64,000 nt of DNA from Algoriphagus oliviformis (GTDB taxonomy: Bacteria > Bacteroidota > Bacteroidia > Cytophagales > Cyclobacteriaceae): assembly GCF_017254915.1 (NCBI RefSeq), contig NZ_JAFKCT010000003.1, positions 186,001 to 250,000 of the forward strand, given 5' to 3'. Shown piece after piece: positions 26,772-35,777 of this stretch. The notes below the pieces were generated by a model. It did no database searches. It worked only from the letters and a program-made list of their open reading frames with translations, and was not told the origin of the DNA. The position numbers were made by a program, and so were the translations under genes. Positions within the stretch are counted from its first letter, which is position 1; each line of letters opens with the position of its first letter.

Positions 26772-29700
26772 TTAGAATTGAAGGCTCAGGCCAAGGGTGA
26801 AAGTCCTCGGTCTAGGATACTGGAAGAAGAAGATGTTCTGCCCCCACTGGTTGCCTTCCCAGGAGGAAGCCTCCGGATCGTATCCCTTGAAGTCCTTGGA
26901 GTGGATCAAAAAGGCATTTTGCACATTGCCATATACCCGCAGGTTTCTCAAGCCCTTGCTCTTGGCCATCACGTCGTTGAACGTGTAGCCCAGGGAAATC
27001 AGGTTGCCTCGGATGTACGAGCCGTCGGTCACCCAGTGGCTGTCCACCTCAGAGTTTTGGCCTGAATAGACCCCGTTTCTGATCTGCTGAACCATCGTGT
27101 TTTGGTTGTCCTCAGTCCAGGCATCGTAAAGCGTGGACGCCAAGCCGCTAGCCAAACCGGTACGGTCTTCGGTGGAGTGGAAAAACTGCTGAAGGATATC
27201 CACATCCGCTACAAACTGGATATCCAGCGTGAAGTCGAAGTTTTTGTAGAACACATTGTTGATGAATGAACCGGTCCACTTGGGCAGCCCGTTTCCGATG
27301 ATTCTTCTATCCGCGCTGCGCTTGGCCTCACCCGGGATGGCTCCTACCTCAGCAGCTGCCGCCGCCTCGTCGGTTCCCCAAGTTCCCAATCGCTCAAAAC
27401 CCCAGAAGGAGCTCAGCGGCTCGCCCACTCTCAGGATGGTCTGGCTACCAGACACCCAGTTTGGACCAGGGAAGATATCCTCGTTGTTTTCGCCCAGCTT
27501 CTCGATTTCGTTGATGTTGTAGGAGAAGTTCAGGTTGGTATCCCAGTTCAGGTTGGAGGTGGAAACAGGGAAGGCTTTCACCAAGACTTCTACGCCTCGG
27601 TTAGAGACCGAACCGATATTATCCCTCACCGCGGAGAATCCGGAAGAGGAAGGAACGGGTCTATCCAGCAGCAAATCCGTGGTCAGCTTGTGGTAATAGT
27701 CGAAGCTGAAGGTTAGCGCTCTGTCCAGGACAGAAAGGTCAAACCCGATGTCGAACTGACGGGTCTTTTCCCATTCCAAATCCGGGTTTGGAAGACGGTT
27801 CACATAGCTGATCGGAGCACGAGTGCCATTGATCAGAGTGGTGGCTGTGGAGATGGTTCCCAAAGACTGGTAGGTCGGGATCTCCGTGTTGCCAGTGATA
27901 CCCCAGCTGGTACGCAGCTTCAGCTCGCTGATGGTATTGCCCATGCCCTGCATGAACGGTTCGTTGGAGATCACGTAGCCCAGGCCGACGGATGGGAACA
28001 CGCCATATTTGTTGTTGTCCCCAAATCTGGAAGAACCGTCCACACGACCGGTGAAGGTCACGAGGTACTTGCTCATGTAGTTGTAGTTACCTCTCAGGAA
28101 GTAGGAGTTCATGCTCCACTCGTCGTATCCGGAGTTTGGCGTTCCTGGCTGGGAAGCGGCTTGGATCCGGTTGAAAGTGAAGGTGTCATCCGAAAAGCCA
28201 GTCGCGCTCACGTTGAAGAACTCGTCGGTTCTTTTCTGCCAGCTCAGACCGGCCATGGCATTGATGGAGTGCTCTCCAAACTCCTTGGTGTAGGTCAGAT
28301 AGTTTTCCTGCTGCCAGTACAGCGATCGGGAGGTGCCCAAGTACGCATAGCCGTTAGGCGAGCTGATGTTGATCAGATCGGTCGGGCTATAGGTCTGCTC
28401 GTTGTAGTCGTTTTTGTCAAAACCAAACTGGGTCCTCAAATCCAATCCCGGAAGGATGTGGAAAGTGGTATAGAGGTTACCAAAGAGCTTGGTTCTTTTT
28501 CTCAATCTATCCTGAGTGGTCAAGACATGGACCGGGTTGGGGATAGCCTCAAACCCATACGGATCGGACACCATGGAAGTGTTGCTCCAAGTACCGTCGG
28601 GGAACTTCACCGGGAAGATCGCAGGCATCTCGATCATGGATCTTCTCGGCATCTGGTGTCCGCCGCTTTCCTCAAAGACGTTTTCCTTGGTACTGTTTGC
28701 CAACAGGTTCAGACCTACGGAAAGCCATTTTTTCGGCGTCGCGTCATAGGCGAACTTACCATTCACACGCTCCAGGTAGTTGTTGAGCATGATCCCTTCC
28801 AGATTGGAATAGTTGAGGAAGGCTCCGAAAGAGGACTTGTCCGCCTTGGACTGGAAGGAGAGCTGGTGGTTGTTGGAAATGGCCGTTCTGGTGGCCTCTT
28901 CCTGCCAATCGGTATCGTAGAGCGGATTGCCGTTGGCATCGAATAGGTTCGGGTCATTGGCGGTAAATGGCGGGATCGGAGAGTCGCTGTATTTGCTGTG
29001 GTTGGCAAAGCCTCTTTCCAACACTTCCATAAACTCCGCCGCATTGAGGACGTCCATTTTCTTGGGCAATACGCCTATGCTGACGTAGCCGTCGTAGGAC
29101 ACGATCTCGCCGGTGGTTTTGGCTCCGCGCTTGGTGGAGACCATCACGACCCCATTGGCACCGCGGGCTCCGTAGATCGCGGTAGAGGAAGCGTCTTTGA
29201 GCACTTCCATGCTTTCGATGTCGTTCGGGTTGAGAAACTCGATGTTTTCCATCACCACACCATCCACCACATAGAGCGGCTGGGAGGAGGAATTGATCGT
29301 GCCGAGGCCTCGGATCAGGACTCTTGGGCTGGAGGATGGCGAACCTGAGTTCAGGAACACGTTCACACCGGCCACTTTTCCTTTCAGGCCTTGCAGCGCG
29401 TTGGCCACGGGAGCTTTCAGGAGCTCCTCTGCGCCCACCACGCCTACCGAACCGGTCAGGTCGGACTTTTTCACCGTACCATACCCCACCACGACCACTT
29501 CGTCCAGGCCTTGGGTATCGGTCATCATCGTCAGGTCAAATACGCGACGCTCGCCGACCGGCATCTCAATCGTTTGCATCCCGATAAAGCTAAAAACCAG
29601 GACAGACTCCGAAGAAGCCACGTTCAGTGTAAACTTCCCGTCAACGTCGGTCACGGTTCCGTTGGAGGTGCCTTTTTCGATGATGGAAACGCCGGGAAGG

Positions 29701-30143
29701 GACATTCCCGTCTCGTCCACGATGGTACCGGTCACCGTCTCTTGCGGCACGAGCTCGATGCTCACCGCCTCAGGTGCCCCGTTGGGCTCCACGCGCACGT
29801 GGATGTTTTTGTTGACCTGACGGAAATTCAGCCCAGTCTGCTGGGAAAAATCCACCAGCAAGTCGTACAGACTGCCGGACTTGGAGATCGAAACCGAGGG
29901 AAGGTCTCGCAGTTCACGATGGTTGAAGACGAAGTTGTAGCCCGTAGCTACTTCGATCTTCGAAAACGCTTCCTGCACGGAGGCGTCTTGCAGCTCTATC
30001 TTGACCGGTACTTCATCGATGGCCTTGATCTGGGCTACGCCAGAATAGGCAAAAAGAAAACTCATCGAAAAGCACTGAATCACAAAGCTGTAAAGGATAG
30101 TTTTGGACATAGCCAATAAGCTTAACAGTATGCTTTTTTTCAT
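26772..30143 (-). CDS. SusC/RagA TonB-dependent transporter with STN signalling domain
   Basis: 1123 residues. After the signal region, residues about 45-115 form an STN (secretin/TonB short N-terminal) domain (KIELQDASVQEAFSKIEVATG, FNHRELRDLPSVSISKSGSL). A carboxypeptidase-regulatory-like domain (VTGTIVDETGMSLPGVSIIE), a plug (LDEVVVVGYGTVKKSDLTGSVG, RVLIRGLGTINSSSQPLYVVDG) and the barrel ending FTLGLSLQF follow. STN domains touch the FecR anti-sigma factor, and fecR and an ECF sigma gene lie directly upstream on the same strand, so this is a self-regulated trans-envelope signalling transporter. Confidence 0.96.
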   Translation of the reverse strand: MKKSILLSLLAMSKTILYSFVIQCFSMSFLFAYSGVAQIKAIDEVPVKIELQDASVQEAFSKIEVATGYNFVFNHRELRDLPSVSISKSGSLYDLLVDFSQQTGLNFRQVNKNIHVRVEPNGAPEAVSIELVPQETVTGTIVDETGMSLPGVSIIEKGTSNGTVTDVDGKFTLNVASSESVLVFSFIGMQTIEMPVGERRVFDLTMMTDTQGLDEVVVVGYGTVKKSDLTGSVGVVGAEELLKAPVANALQGLKGKVAGVNVFLNSGSPSSSPRVLIRGLGTINSSSQPLYVVDGVVMENIEFLNPNDIESMEVLKDASSTAIYGARGANGVVMVSTKRGAKTTGEIVSYDGYVSIGVLPKKMDVLNAAEFMEVLERGFANHSKYSDSPIPPFTANDPNLFDANGNPLYDTDWQEEATRTAISNNHQLSFQSKADKSSFGAFLNYSNLEGIMLNNYLERVNGKFAYDATPKKWLSVGLNLLANSTKENVFEESGGHQMPRRSMIEMPAIFPVKFPDGTWSNTSMVSDPYGFEAIPNPVHVLTTQDRLRKRTKLFGNLYTTFHILPGLDLRTQFGFDKNDYNEQTYSPTDLINISSPNGYAYLGTSRSLYWQQENYLTYTKEFGEHSINAMAGLSWQKRTDEFFNVSATGFSDDTFTFNRIQAASQPGTPNSGYDEWSMNSYFLRGNYNYMSKYLVTFTGRVDGSSRFGDNNKYGVFPSVGLGYVISNEPFMQGMGNTISELKLRTSWGITGNTEIPTYQSLGTISTATTLINGTRAPISYVNRLPNPDLEWEKTRQFDIGFDLSVLDRALTFSFDYYHKLTTDLLLDRPVPSSSGFSAVRDNIGSVSNRGVEVLVKAFPVSTSNLNWDTNLNFSYNINEIEKLGENNEDIFPGPNWVSGSQTILRVGEPLSSFWGFERLGTWGTDEAAAAAEVGAIPGEAKRSADRRIIGNGLPKWTGSFINNVFYKNFDFTLDIQFVADVDILQQFFHSTEDRTGLASGLASTLYDAWTEDNQNTMVQQIRNGVYSGQNSEVDSHWVTDGSYIRGNLISLGYTFNDVMAKSKGLRNLRVYGNVQNAFLIHSKDFKGYDPEASSWEGNQWGQNIFFFQYPRPRTFTLGLSLQF

Positions 30144-30231
30144 AACTTTACTTCATGTTTAGACTATTTGAGAATGGTTTGAACTAGGGTTTTGATTATC
30201 CGCCAAGACCGATCAAAACCGCAACTGGCCG

Positions 30232-30245
30232 GGGTGATCCATCAC
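30232..30245. other. Palindrome in the fecR-susC gap
   Basis: GGTGAT-CC-ATCACC is a perfect dyad with six-base arms, enclosed by GGCC on both sides (30227-30230 and 30250-30253). It lies 46 bases after the fecR stop on the transcript and could act as an attenuating hairpin between fecR and susC or as a binding site. Confidence 0.4.
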
Positions 30246-30290
30246 CTTCGGCCTTTTACTTTTCGTGGGTTTGTTGCATGGGCTTTTGGG

Positions 30291-31382
30291 TTAAGGGTTA
30301 AATTGGATATATACTTTTTTGCCTTCGATGCGATACTTGAAGCGGGAAGAATAGCTGAGCCCTTCCAGGATGTTTTCGAGACTCTCGTCCACAAACCTGC
30401 CCGACACATGGAGGCTTTGTGGGACTTTGTTTTCAAAAAGGACCTCCACCCCAAACCAGGCTTCCAGTTTTTTGCTGGCTGCGCCAAAGTGGGTTTGGTC
30501 AAAAATCAAGGTCTTGTTCATCCAAGCGAGGGCCCTCTCCGCGTCAAACTCCGTCTTTTCCCACTTTCCGCTTTCCAGCGAAGTCAGAATACCTTCTCCA
30601 GGAGCCAGGCGCTGCGCTAGGTCCGCGTCCTCGCGACTCACCAAGACCTCCCCTTTCACCAACGAAATGGAAACATCCTCACCCGGGAAAGAAAAGACAT
30701 TGAACTCCGTGCCCAGGGCTCTGGTGGAGACCGAGCCTGTCTTCACGATAAAAGGCCGCGAAGGATCGTGCGCCACCTCAAAGTACGCCTCCCCTTCCAG
30801 GGTCAACAGGCGCAGGGAATCCGTAAAACCTTTGGTGTAGCTGATCTTGCTCCCCGAGTTCAGAAAGACCACAGAGCCGTCCTCCAGCGTGATCGTGGAC
30901 TTGACGCCAAGGGGAGCCTGCAGCACTTCCGTCTCCGCCAGCACCGGAGCGGCCTGCTCCTGGGTCGCGGTGAGGGTCTTGGCCAAGAAATAGCCCAATG
31001 TCCCCACCAAAGCGAGGACTGCCGCGGCCTTTCTGCGCCAGGCGGTTCTTTTCTTTTTGGCCGCTTCTTGGTTGTGCTGCTGGATGGCCGCCCAGGAATC
31101 CAAACTGATAATCTTGGGCTCCCTTTCGGACTGGGATTCTGACTCGATTTTGCCGGCGATAGCCGTCCAGATCTCCTCTTTTGCCGTGCTGGCCAGCCCA
31201 GACTTCTTCTTGGACAGGTGGATCAAAAACTTGCGCGCCAACATGATGTCGGCGATTTTCTCGGGATGCTCTTTCAAAAAATTCTCCCAATAGGCTTTTC
31301 CCTCCTTGCTATTGTCCAATATCCATCCCCTGAATTCAGGGTCTAGGATAAAGTCCTCAACAGAATACTCGGCTTTGCTCAT
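30291..31382 (-). CDS. FecR-family anti-sigma factor
   Basis: 363 residues. The cytoplasmic N-terminal part (1-about 115) binds the sigma factor and contains DPEFRGWILDNSKEGKAYWENFLKEHPE. A single membrane helix lies at about 118-138 (AAAVLALVGTLGYFLAKTL), and the periplasmic FecR domain has ATQ-like VKSTITLEDGSVVFLNSGSKISY, LEGEAYFEVAHDPSRPFIVKTG and ALGTEFNVFSF. The C-terminal FecR_C part (LIFDQTHFGAASKKLEAWFGVEV) would contact the SusC STN domain. It lies between the ECF sigma gene and susC. Confidence 0.95.
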   Translation of the reverse strand: MSKAEYSVEDFILDPEFRGWILDNSKEGKAYWENFLKEHPEKIADIMLARKFLIHLSKKKSGLASTAKEEIWTAIAGKIESESQSEREPKIISLDSWAAIQQHNQEAAKKKRTAWRRKAAAVLALVGTLGYFLAKTLTATQEQAAPVLAETEVLQAPLGVKSTITLEDGSVVFLNSGSKISYTKGFTDSLRLLTLEGEAYFEVAHDPSRPFIVKTGSVSTRALGTEFNVFSFPGEDVSISLVKGEVLVSREDADLAQRLAPGEGILTSLESGKWEKTEFDAERALAWMNKTLIFDQTHFGAASKKLEAWFGVEVLFENKVPQSLHVSGRFVDESLENILEGLSYSSRFKYRIEGKKVYIQFNP

Positions 31383-31475
31383 AGGTGCTGTGTTCTTCTT
31401 TAAGAGAGCATCCGGGCAAAAAGTTATCCTTTATTTTTTCAGATTTTTTAAGAAAAAAGTCAGCAGGTCGGAGCA

Positions 31476-32078
31476 CTAGCCTACAAAAACCCAGAACACC
31501 AGCAAGTTGACCACTTTCAGCAGATGCTTCTTGAGGTTCGAAACCGCCTTCCAAGCCAGGGTATAGGTAGACCGGAGGTTGATGTTCATGATTTGGGAGG
31601 TCTCCTCGTAGGAAAAATCCTGAAAGTAGAGGCAGTCGATCACCGCCTTTTGCCGTTTGGGCAGATCCTCGATTGCCTCGCTCAGCTTCACTTTCAAGTG
31701 CGCTTCCACCTGGAAATTGGCAAGCTTGGACTCGGCACTTTCCACGATTGCGCCATGTTCTTCCATGTACTTTTGGTGGACGGCTTCGCTCTTTTTACTC
31801 TCCCGACCTTCCCTGAAAATACGGTTTGCCAAGCACTTGTACAGGTAAAACTTCACGTTTACCGAAGAATTCACACTGGAATGATACCTCCAAAGTTCCA
31901 AAAAAACATCCTGAACAGCGTCCTTTACTTGGCTTTCACTGCCAGTCAGGGTCATCCCAAAGCCAAAAAGTTCGTCGACATAGAGCTCATAAAAAAACCG
32001 AAGTGCAGACTGATCGCCATCTTTCAAGCGCAGCCAATAGGCAGACTCCTCCTCGGCGACTTGGAGTTTTGGGTTCAT
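31476..32078 (-). CDS. ECF sigma factor of the SusC/FecR-linked type
   Basis: 200 residues. Region 2 has GDQSALRFFYELYVDELFGFGM and VKDAVQDVFLELWRYHSSVN. Region 4 is a helix-turn-helix with LPKRQKAVIDCLYFQDFSYEETSQIMNINLRSTYTLAWKAV. The length and the unusual hydrophobic end (VVNLLVFWVFVG) are common in the Bacteroidota-expanded ECF group. It would direct transcription of the susCD genes when FecR releases it. It is the first gene of the operon; the next gene, fecR, begins 93 bases downstream. Confidence 0.95.
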   Translation of the reverse strand: MNPKLQVAEEESAYWLRLKDGDQSALRFFYELYVDELFGFGMTLTGSESQVKDAVQDVFLELWRYHSSVNSSVNVKFYLYKCLANRIFREGRESKKSEAVHQKYMEEHGAIVESAESKLANFQVEAHLKVKLSEAIEDLPKRQKAVIDCLYFQDFSYEETSQIMNINLRSTYTLAWKAVSNLKKHLLKVVNLLVFWVFVG

Positions 32079-32401
32079 TATGATAATTGGGTTAGTTAAT
32101 TGGATTCAGCCGTAAGCAAAACATAATCGAAAAATTTTCAAAACATCTATCATAGCTGCGACTACGCCGGGCGGCCACTTAAAATCACCTTTCCCCGATT
32201 CGACTCCCCCAACGGCCTTTCTCGACCATAAACGCAGCGATCTTGCGAGGCCATTTTTTATATGAACGGCAAACCTTCCTTTGATCCGCATCGGCTACAG
32301 AGCACCCCTCCGTCGAGGCTAAGCCCCTCCATTTCAGGAATACAGCCTTCAAAAGCGAGCATGTTTTCCGCAGACGCATCACCTTTTTGATAGCCAAAAA
32401 A
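32079..32401. other. Non-coding region upstream of the ECF sigma gene
   Basis: Over 300 bases with no credible gene; short minus-strand frames here run into the next terminator and lack any family pattern. It must hold the sigma gene promoter, but no clear TAnnTTTG box was seen. Confidence 0.5.
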
Positions 32402-32427
32402 AGGCACAAGCTTGCTAGCCTGTGCCT
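32402..32427 (-). terminator. Terminator after the flavin oxidoreductase
   Basis: AGGCACA and TGTGCCT form the stem and, on the minus strand, seven T residues follow. Confidence 0.8.
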
Positions 32428-32450
32428 GATGACTTATGAGAATCCTTGAC

Positions 32451-33479
32451 CTAGCCTTTTTTCACCATGGGAATCACTTCCTCCCCGATCAGTGCGATGC
32501 TGTCCGAAAGCTGCTGGTGGCTTAGCCCGGCATTGTCCATCTGGAAGGTAAAGCGGTCGATCCCTCCCAGCGACTCGCTGTGGCGAAGGATCTTTTCAGC
32601 CACTTCCTCCGGCTCGCCGATGAGGTAAGCGCCCCGTTTGGCATTTTGGGCCTCGAAATGTCCACGAGTCACCGGCGGCCATCCCCGCTCTCGGCCGATC
32701 CGGGTGAAGGTCTCCGCATAGCCTGGATAGTACGCCTCCACGGCCTCCTCATGGGATCGGCCCACGTAGCCAAGGGAGTGAAGTCCGACTTTGAGCTGGT
32801 CTTGGGAAAAACCGGCCTTGTCCCCCGCTTCCCGATAAAGATCCACCAAGGACCGGAAGCGATGCGTCTCGCCACCGATCACGGCGACCATCAGGGGCAG
32901 TCCCAGCGAACCCGCCCGGACAAACGAGCCCGGTGTGCCGCCGACTCCGAGCCAGATCGGCAACGTCTTCTGTACCGGACGCGGATAGATGGGCTGCTTG
33001 TCCAGCGCCGGACGAAACTTGCCGGACCAGGTGACAGTCTCCTGTTCGTTGATTTGGAGCAGCAGCCCCAGCTTTTCGGCAAAAAGCTTATCGTAGTCTT
33101 CCAGCCTAAGCCCGAAAAGCGGGAAGGCCTCCGTGAAAGAACCCCGACCGACCACCATTTCCGCTCGCCCCTTGGACACCAGATCCAGCGTAGCAAACTG
33201 TTGGAAGACGCGGACCGGATCCGCCGCGCTCAGCACGGTGACCGCACTGCTCAGCCGGATGTTTTGGGTCATCCCAGCGGCGGCGGCCAAAATGACTGAA
33301 GTCGCCGAGTCGAGAAATTCCTTGCGGTGATGCTCCCCGATAGAGAACACGTCCAGCCCCTTTTCGTCTGCCAGCTTGATCCGCTCCAGGAGCTCCTGCA
33401 TGGCGTTTTCAGCCGTTCCAACGGGGTTTCCATCCCGATCCGTGACAAAAGCGGCAAAACTGTCTATTCCGATTTCCAT
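32451..33479 (-). CDS. LLM-class flavin-dependent oxidoreductase (luciferase-like)
   Basis: 342 residues from the ATG at 33479 (MEIGIDSFAAFVTDRDGNPV); a longer frame upstream adds a Lys-rich, non-conserved stretch. The luciferase-like TIM-barrel pattern is clear: LDVFSIGEHHRKEFLDSA, IRLSSAVTVLSAADPVRVFQQFATLDLVSKGRAEMVVGRGSF, and PIWLGVGGTPGSFVRAGSLGLPL. These FMN/FMNH2 or F420-type enzymes oxidise varied small molecules, often as monooxygenases; the substrate is unknown. It is a single gene followed by a terminator. Confidence 0.9.
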   Translation of the reverse strand: MEIGIDSFAAFVTDRDGNPVGTAENAMQELLERIKLADEKGLDVFSIGEHHRKEFLDSATSVILAAAAGMTQNIRLSSAVTVLSAADPVRVFQQFATLDLVSKGRAEMVVGRGSFTEAFPLFGLRLEDYDKLFAEKLGLLLQINEQETVTWSGKFRPALDKQPIYPRPVQKTLPIWLGVGGTPGSFVRAGSLGLPLMVAVIGGETHRFRSLVDLYREAGDKAGFSQDQLKVGLHSLGYVGRSHEEAVEAYYPGYAETFTRIGRERGWPPVTRGHFEAQNAKRGAYLIGEPEEVAEKILRHSESLGGIDRFTFQMDNAGLSHQQLSDSIALIGEEVIPMVKKG

Positions 33480-33582
33480 CGATTTTCCTTTCTTTTTTTT
33501 TGAAAACAAAACCCAAAGGATACCCAAAAGATTCATTTCCCACACCATCGCTGGCAATGCCTAAAACACATACTTTTACCCC

Positions 33583-33801
33583 ATGGACCAACAAATTCTC
33601 ATCGATCTGGTGACCAAAAAAATGCCCTTTGGCAAGTACAAAGGCTGGCTGCTCTGCGATGTGCCTGAGCACTACCTGGTTTGGATGAAAGGAAAAGGCT
33701 TTCCCGAAGGCAAGCTCGGCATGTGGCTCCACACGCTGTACGAGATCAAACTCAACGGACTGGAGGGAATCCTGGCCGAACTCAAAAGAAATTACAGGTA
33801 G
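33583..33801 (+). CDS. DUF3820-family small protein
   Basis: 72 residues with the DUF3820 (QSregVF_b) signature KKMPFGKYKGWLLCDVPEHYLVWMKGKGFPEGKLG. The short acidic/aromatic fold occurs alone in many Bacteria and, as a domain, in some nucleases; no biochemical role is established here. It is transcribed divergently from the flavin oxidoreductase. Confidence 0.88.
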   Translation: MDQQILIDLVTKKMPFGKYKGWLLCDVPEHYLVWMKGKGFPEGKLGMWLHTLYEIKLNGLEGILAELKRNYR

Positions 33802-33816
33802 CGTTCCTTTCGCAGT

Positions 33817-34269
33817 TCATTTGCTTTCCTGCCTGGTGGAATGCAACATATCCAGCCTCCATCCTTCGGCCGTCTTCACGGCAGTGGCGCTCTCCAGCCA
33901 CTCCACTTCCCGGACCACCTCGGCCCCTCGGCTGATCGTCGCAAAGTTGTGATAGGCGATCCAGGCCCGATTGCCCGAGATGCTTGTCTTGATAAACTCA
34001 AAGCGGTTTACCCGCGTCGTGGGGTTGGTATTTTGCCTTGCCTTGACGAAATAGTCCAGAATCTTCGGCATGTCCCATACCTCCCCATCTTCCAGCAGGA
34101 TGAAATCCTCGGTGTAAAACTCCCCTACCCGATCAGCTTCGAAGCCGGAAAAAAGCACGTCAAAGGAACCCTGGATCAGCTGTTGGACTTGCTCCTCGTC
34201 GGTTTGCTGCTGGGCTTGGGCAAAGAGGGATATACCGAAAAACAGAAACAGAAGGCCTTGCTTAAGCAT
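33817..34269 (-). CDS. Secreted SnoaL-like (DUF4440-type) protein
   Basis: 150 residues. The signal peptide is MLKQGLLFLFFGISLFAQAQ. The mature part is an NTF2-like cone fold: VQQLIQGSFDVLFSGFEADRVGEFYTEDFILLEDGEVW, then RVNRFEFIKTSISGNRAWIAYHNFATIS and ESATAVKTAEGWRLDMLHST. Such domains can be binding proteins or enzymes; no active-site set is obvious. It follows the serine hydrolase gene by 16 bases on the same strand, so the two are probably co-transcribed. Confidence 0.8.
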   Translation of the reverse strand: MLKQGLLFLFFGISLFAQAQQQTDEEQVQQLIQGSFDVLFSGFEADRVGEFYTEDFILLEDGEVWDMPKILDYFVKARQNTNPTTRVNRFEFIKTSISGNRAWIAYHNFATISRGAEVVREVEWLESATAVKTAEGWRLDMLHSTRQESK

Positions 34270-34285
34270 AGTGGGAGGACCGGTT

Positions 34286-35419
34286 TTAGTTAGGTTTGAT
34301 CAATTCTTCGTACAGGATATTCACCGTCTGGCGGATCACGGCGTTGAAGCCATTTTCATAGGTCGGGTCGCAGCCGTTGCTGATCACGACGACGCCAAAT
34401 TTTTCCTTCGGGTCAAAAAACATCGCACTGAACAGGCCATAGGCCGAGCCCGTATGGCCAACGAGCTCTCGTCCGGCGATCAGCTTGTCCGTTTTCCAAA
34501 GCGCTAGGCCGTAACTTTCCTCCGGGGAAATAGGCGTCTGCATGGTCTGCGCGTTCTTTTTACTGATGATTCTGGCCGTTTCTCCCTTCCCATAGTTCAT
34601 GTGCATGATCATGTACCTCGCCAGGTCAGGTGCGGAGATCTTCATGCCACCGGTCGGTGAAAAAATAGGCGTGCTGTATCCAAACTGGTAGTTTGCGATC
34701 TCCTCGATCCGTGGCGCATAGGCGGCGGGAGAAAGGGTGAATTTGGCAGAATCAGGATCATAGACATAGATCGAGGCAAAACTCATGGCATCGAGCTCGT
34801 TGACGTTGTAGCCTCCATACAGCCCCAGCGGTGCCAAGACATGCCCGCGCACATACTGGTCAAAACGTTCTCCCGAATACTTCTCGATGATGGCCCCGGT
34901 CATGTTGTAGGCGAGATTGCAGTATTGATAGCCTTCTCCGGGAGCGTAGTCATTGTAGGCCTTTTGCCAATTCGGATTTTTGGATGGATTGATCGCATCG
35001 AGGGTAAAGTATCCCTCGGAGTCGCTTATGCTGGAGGTATGGGAAAGCAGCATGCGCAGGGTGATCACCCGGTCGGGAAACTTGGGGTTTCTCACTTCGA
35101 AGCCCATTAGCCCGCTGACATCGTCATCCAAACCCAAGGCCTTGCTTTCGACCAGCTGCATCACCGAAGTCGCCGAAAAGGACTTGGAGATCGAAGCGAT
35201 GCGAAAGATATCCGAGCTCTCGAGCTGCTCGACGCCCTCCTCTTTCCAGCCAAAGGCCTTCTGATAGACCAGCTCCCCGTCCTTCACCACCGCTACGGAA
35301 AGCCCCATCACGGGCCTAGCGTCCATCAGGGCTTCTATCCGAGACTGGAATCTGTCCTGACAGAGGCCCGCTGCGGCCACGGCAATGCACAGAAGAGAGG
35401 TAAGCAGCATTTTCTTCAT
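34286..35419 (-). CDS. Exported beta-lactamase-family serine hydrolase (class C/PBP4*-like)
   Basis: 377 residues from the ATG at 35419; the longer frame upstream has no signal, whereas MKKMLLTSLLCIAVAAAGLC does. The catalytic motif SxxK is in FRIASISKSFSATSVM, the YxN motif in YQYCNLAYN, and the third motif HTG in VGHTGSAYG. This arrangement is shared by class C beta-lactamases, D-aminopeptidases and esterases. Bacteroidota have many such proteins, most acting on peptides or esters in the periplasm rather than on antibiotics. The partner SnoaL-like gene follows. Confidence 0.88.
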   Translation of the reverse strand: MKKMLLTSLLCIAVAAAGLCQDRFQSRIEALMDARPVMGLSVAVVKDGELVYQKAFGWKEEGVEQLESSDIFRIASISKSFSATSVMQLVESKALGLDDDVSGLMGFEVRNPKFPDRVITLRMLLSHTSSISDSEGYFTLDAINPSKNPNWQKAYNDYAPGEGYQYCNLAYNMTGAIIEKYSGERFDQYVRGHVLAPLGLYGGYNVNELDAMSFASIYVYDPDSAKFTLSPAAYAPRIEEIANYQFGYSTPIFSPTGGMKISAPDLARYMIMHMNYGKGETARIISKKNAQTMQTPISPEESYGLALWKTDKLIAGRELVGHTGSAYGLFSAMFFDPKEKFGVVVISNGCDPTYENGFNAVIRQTVNILYEELIKPN

Positions 35420-35777
35420 ATTGGGGAAATTACGGCATTTTGTCCTAAATACCAGCCCAACTCGCCCAACACAAGCAGTGTAGCCTCTGATGGGCATCCA
35501 TTCAACAGTTTGTCCCGAAGGGCAACAGACCAGCAGCAAAAGCCGGCACTCCCATTTAGCGCAGCGGTTGGCTATCGCTTTGGGCAGGCCTCATTGGAGA
35601 TTTTTTGACAAAAAAGTGTCTAACCCCGCTGAAAGCTAGCGTGATCGTCGGAAAAGGCTTTTACCCTTTCCCTTCCTTTTCCACAGGCATCCGAACGCAA
35701 AAACAAACCCCAGTGCCTGGCAAGCGCCGATTGGCACCTTCATTGGAATCGAGGGGGAAACCAAACACTAATCTACA
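35420..35777. other. Divergent non-coding region
   Basis: 358 bases between divergent genes with no credible reading frame; no clear promoter box or strong dyad was seen. Confidence 0.5.

Noticed and set aside
32106..32409. Two minus-strand frames upstream of the ECF sigma gene
   Set aside because: They overlap one another and a terminator and have no coding-like composition.
34286..35419. A true beta-lactamase as target of the BlaI/BlaR pair
   Set aside because: The gene is 34 kb away, has a general serine-hydrolase motif set and no TACA-N2-TGTA dyad in its upstream region.
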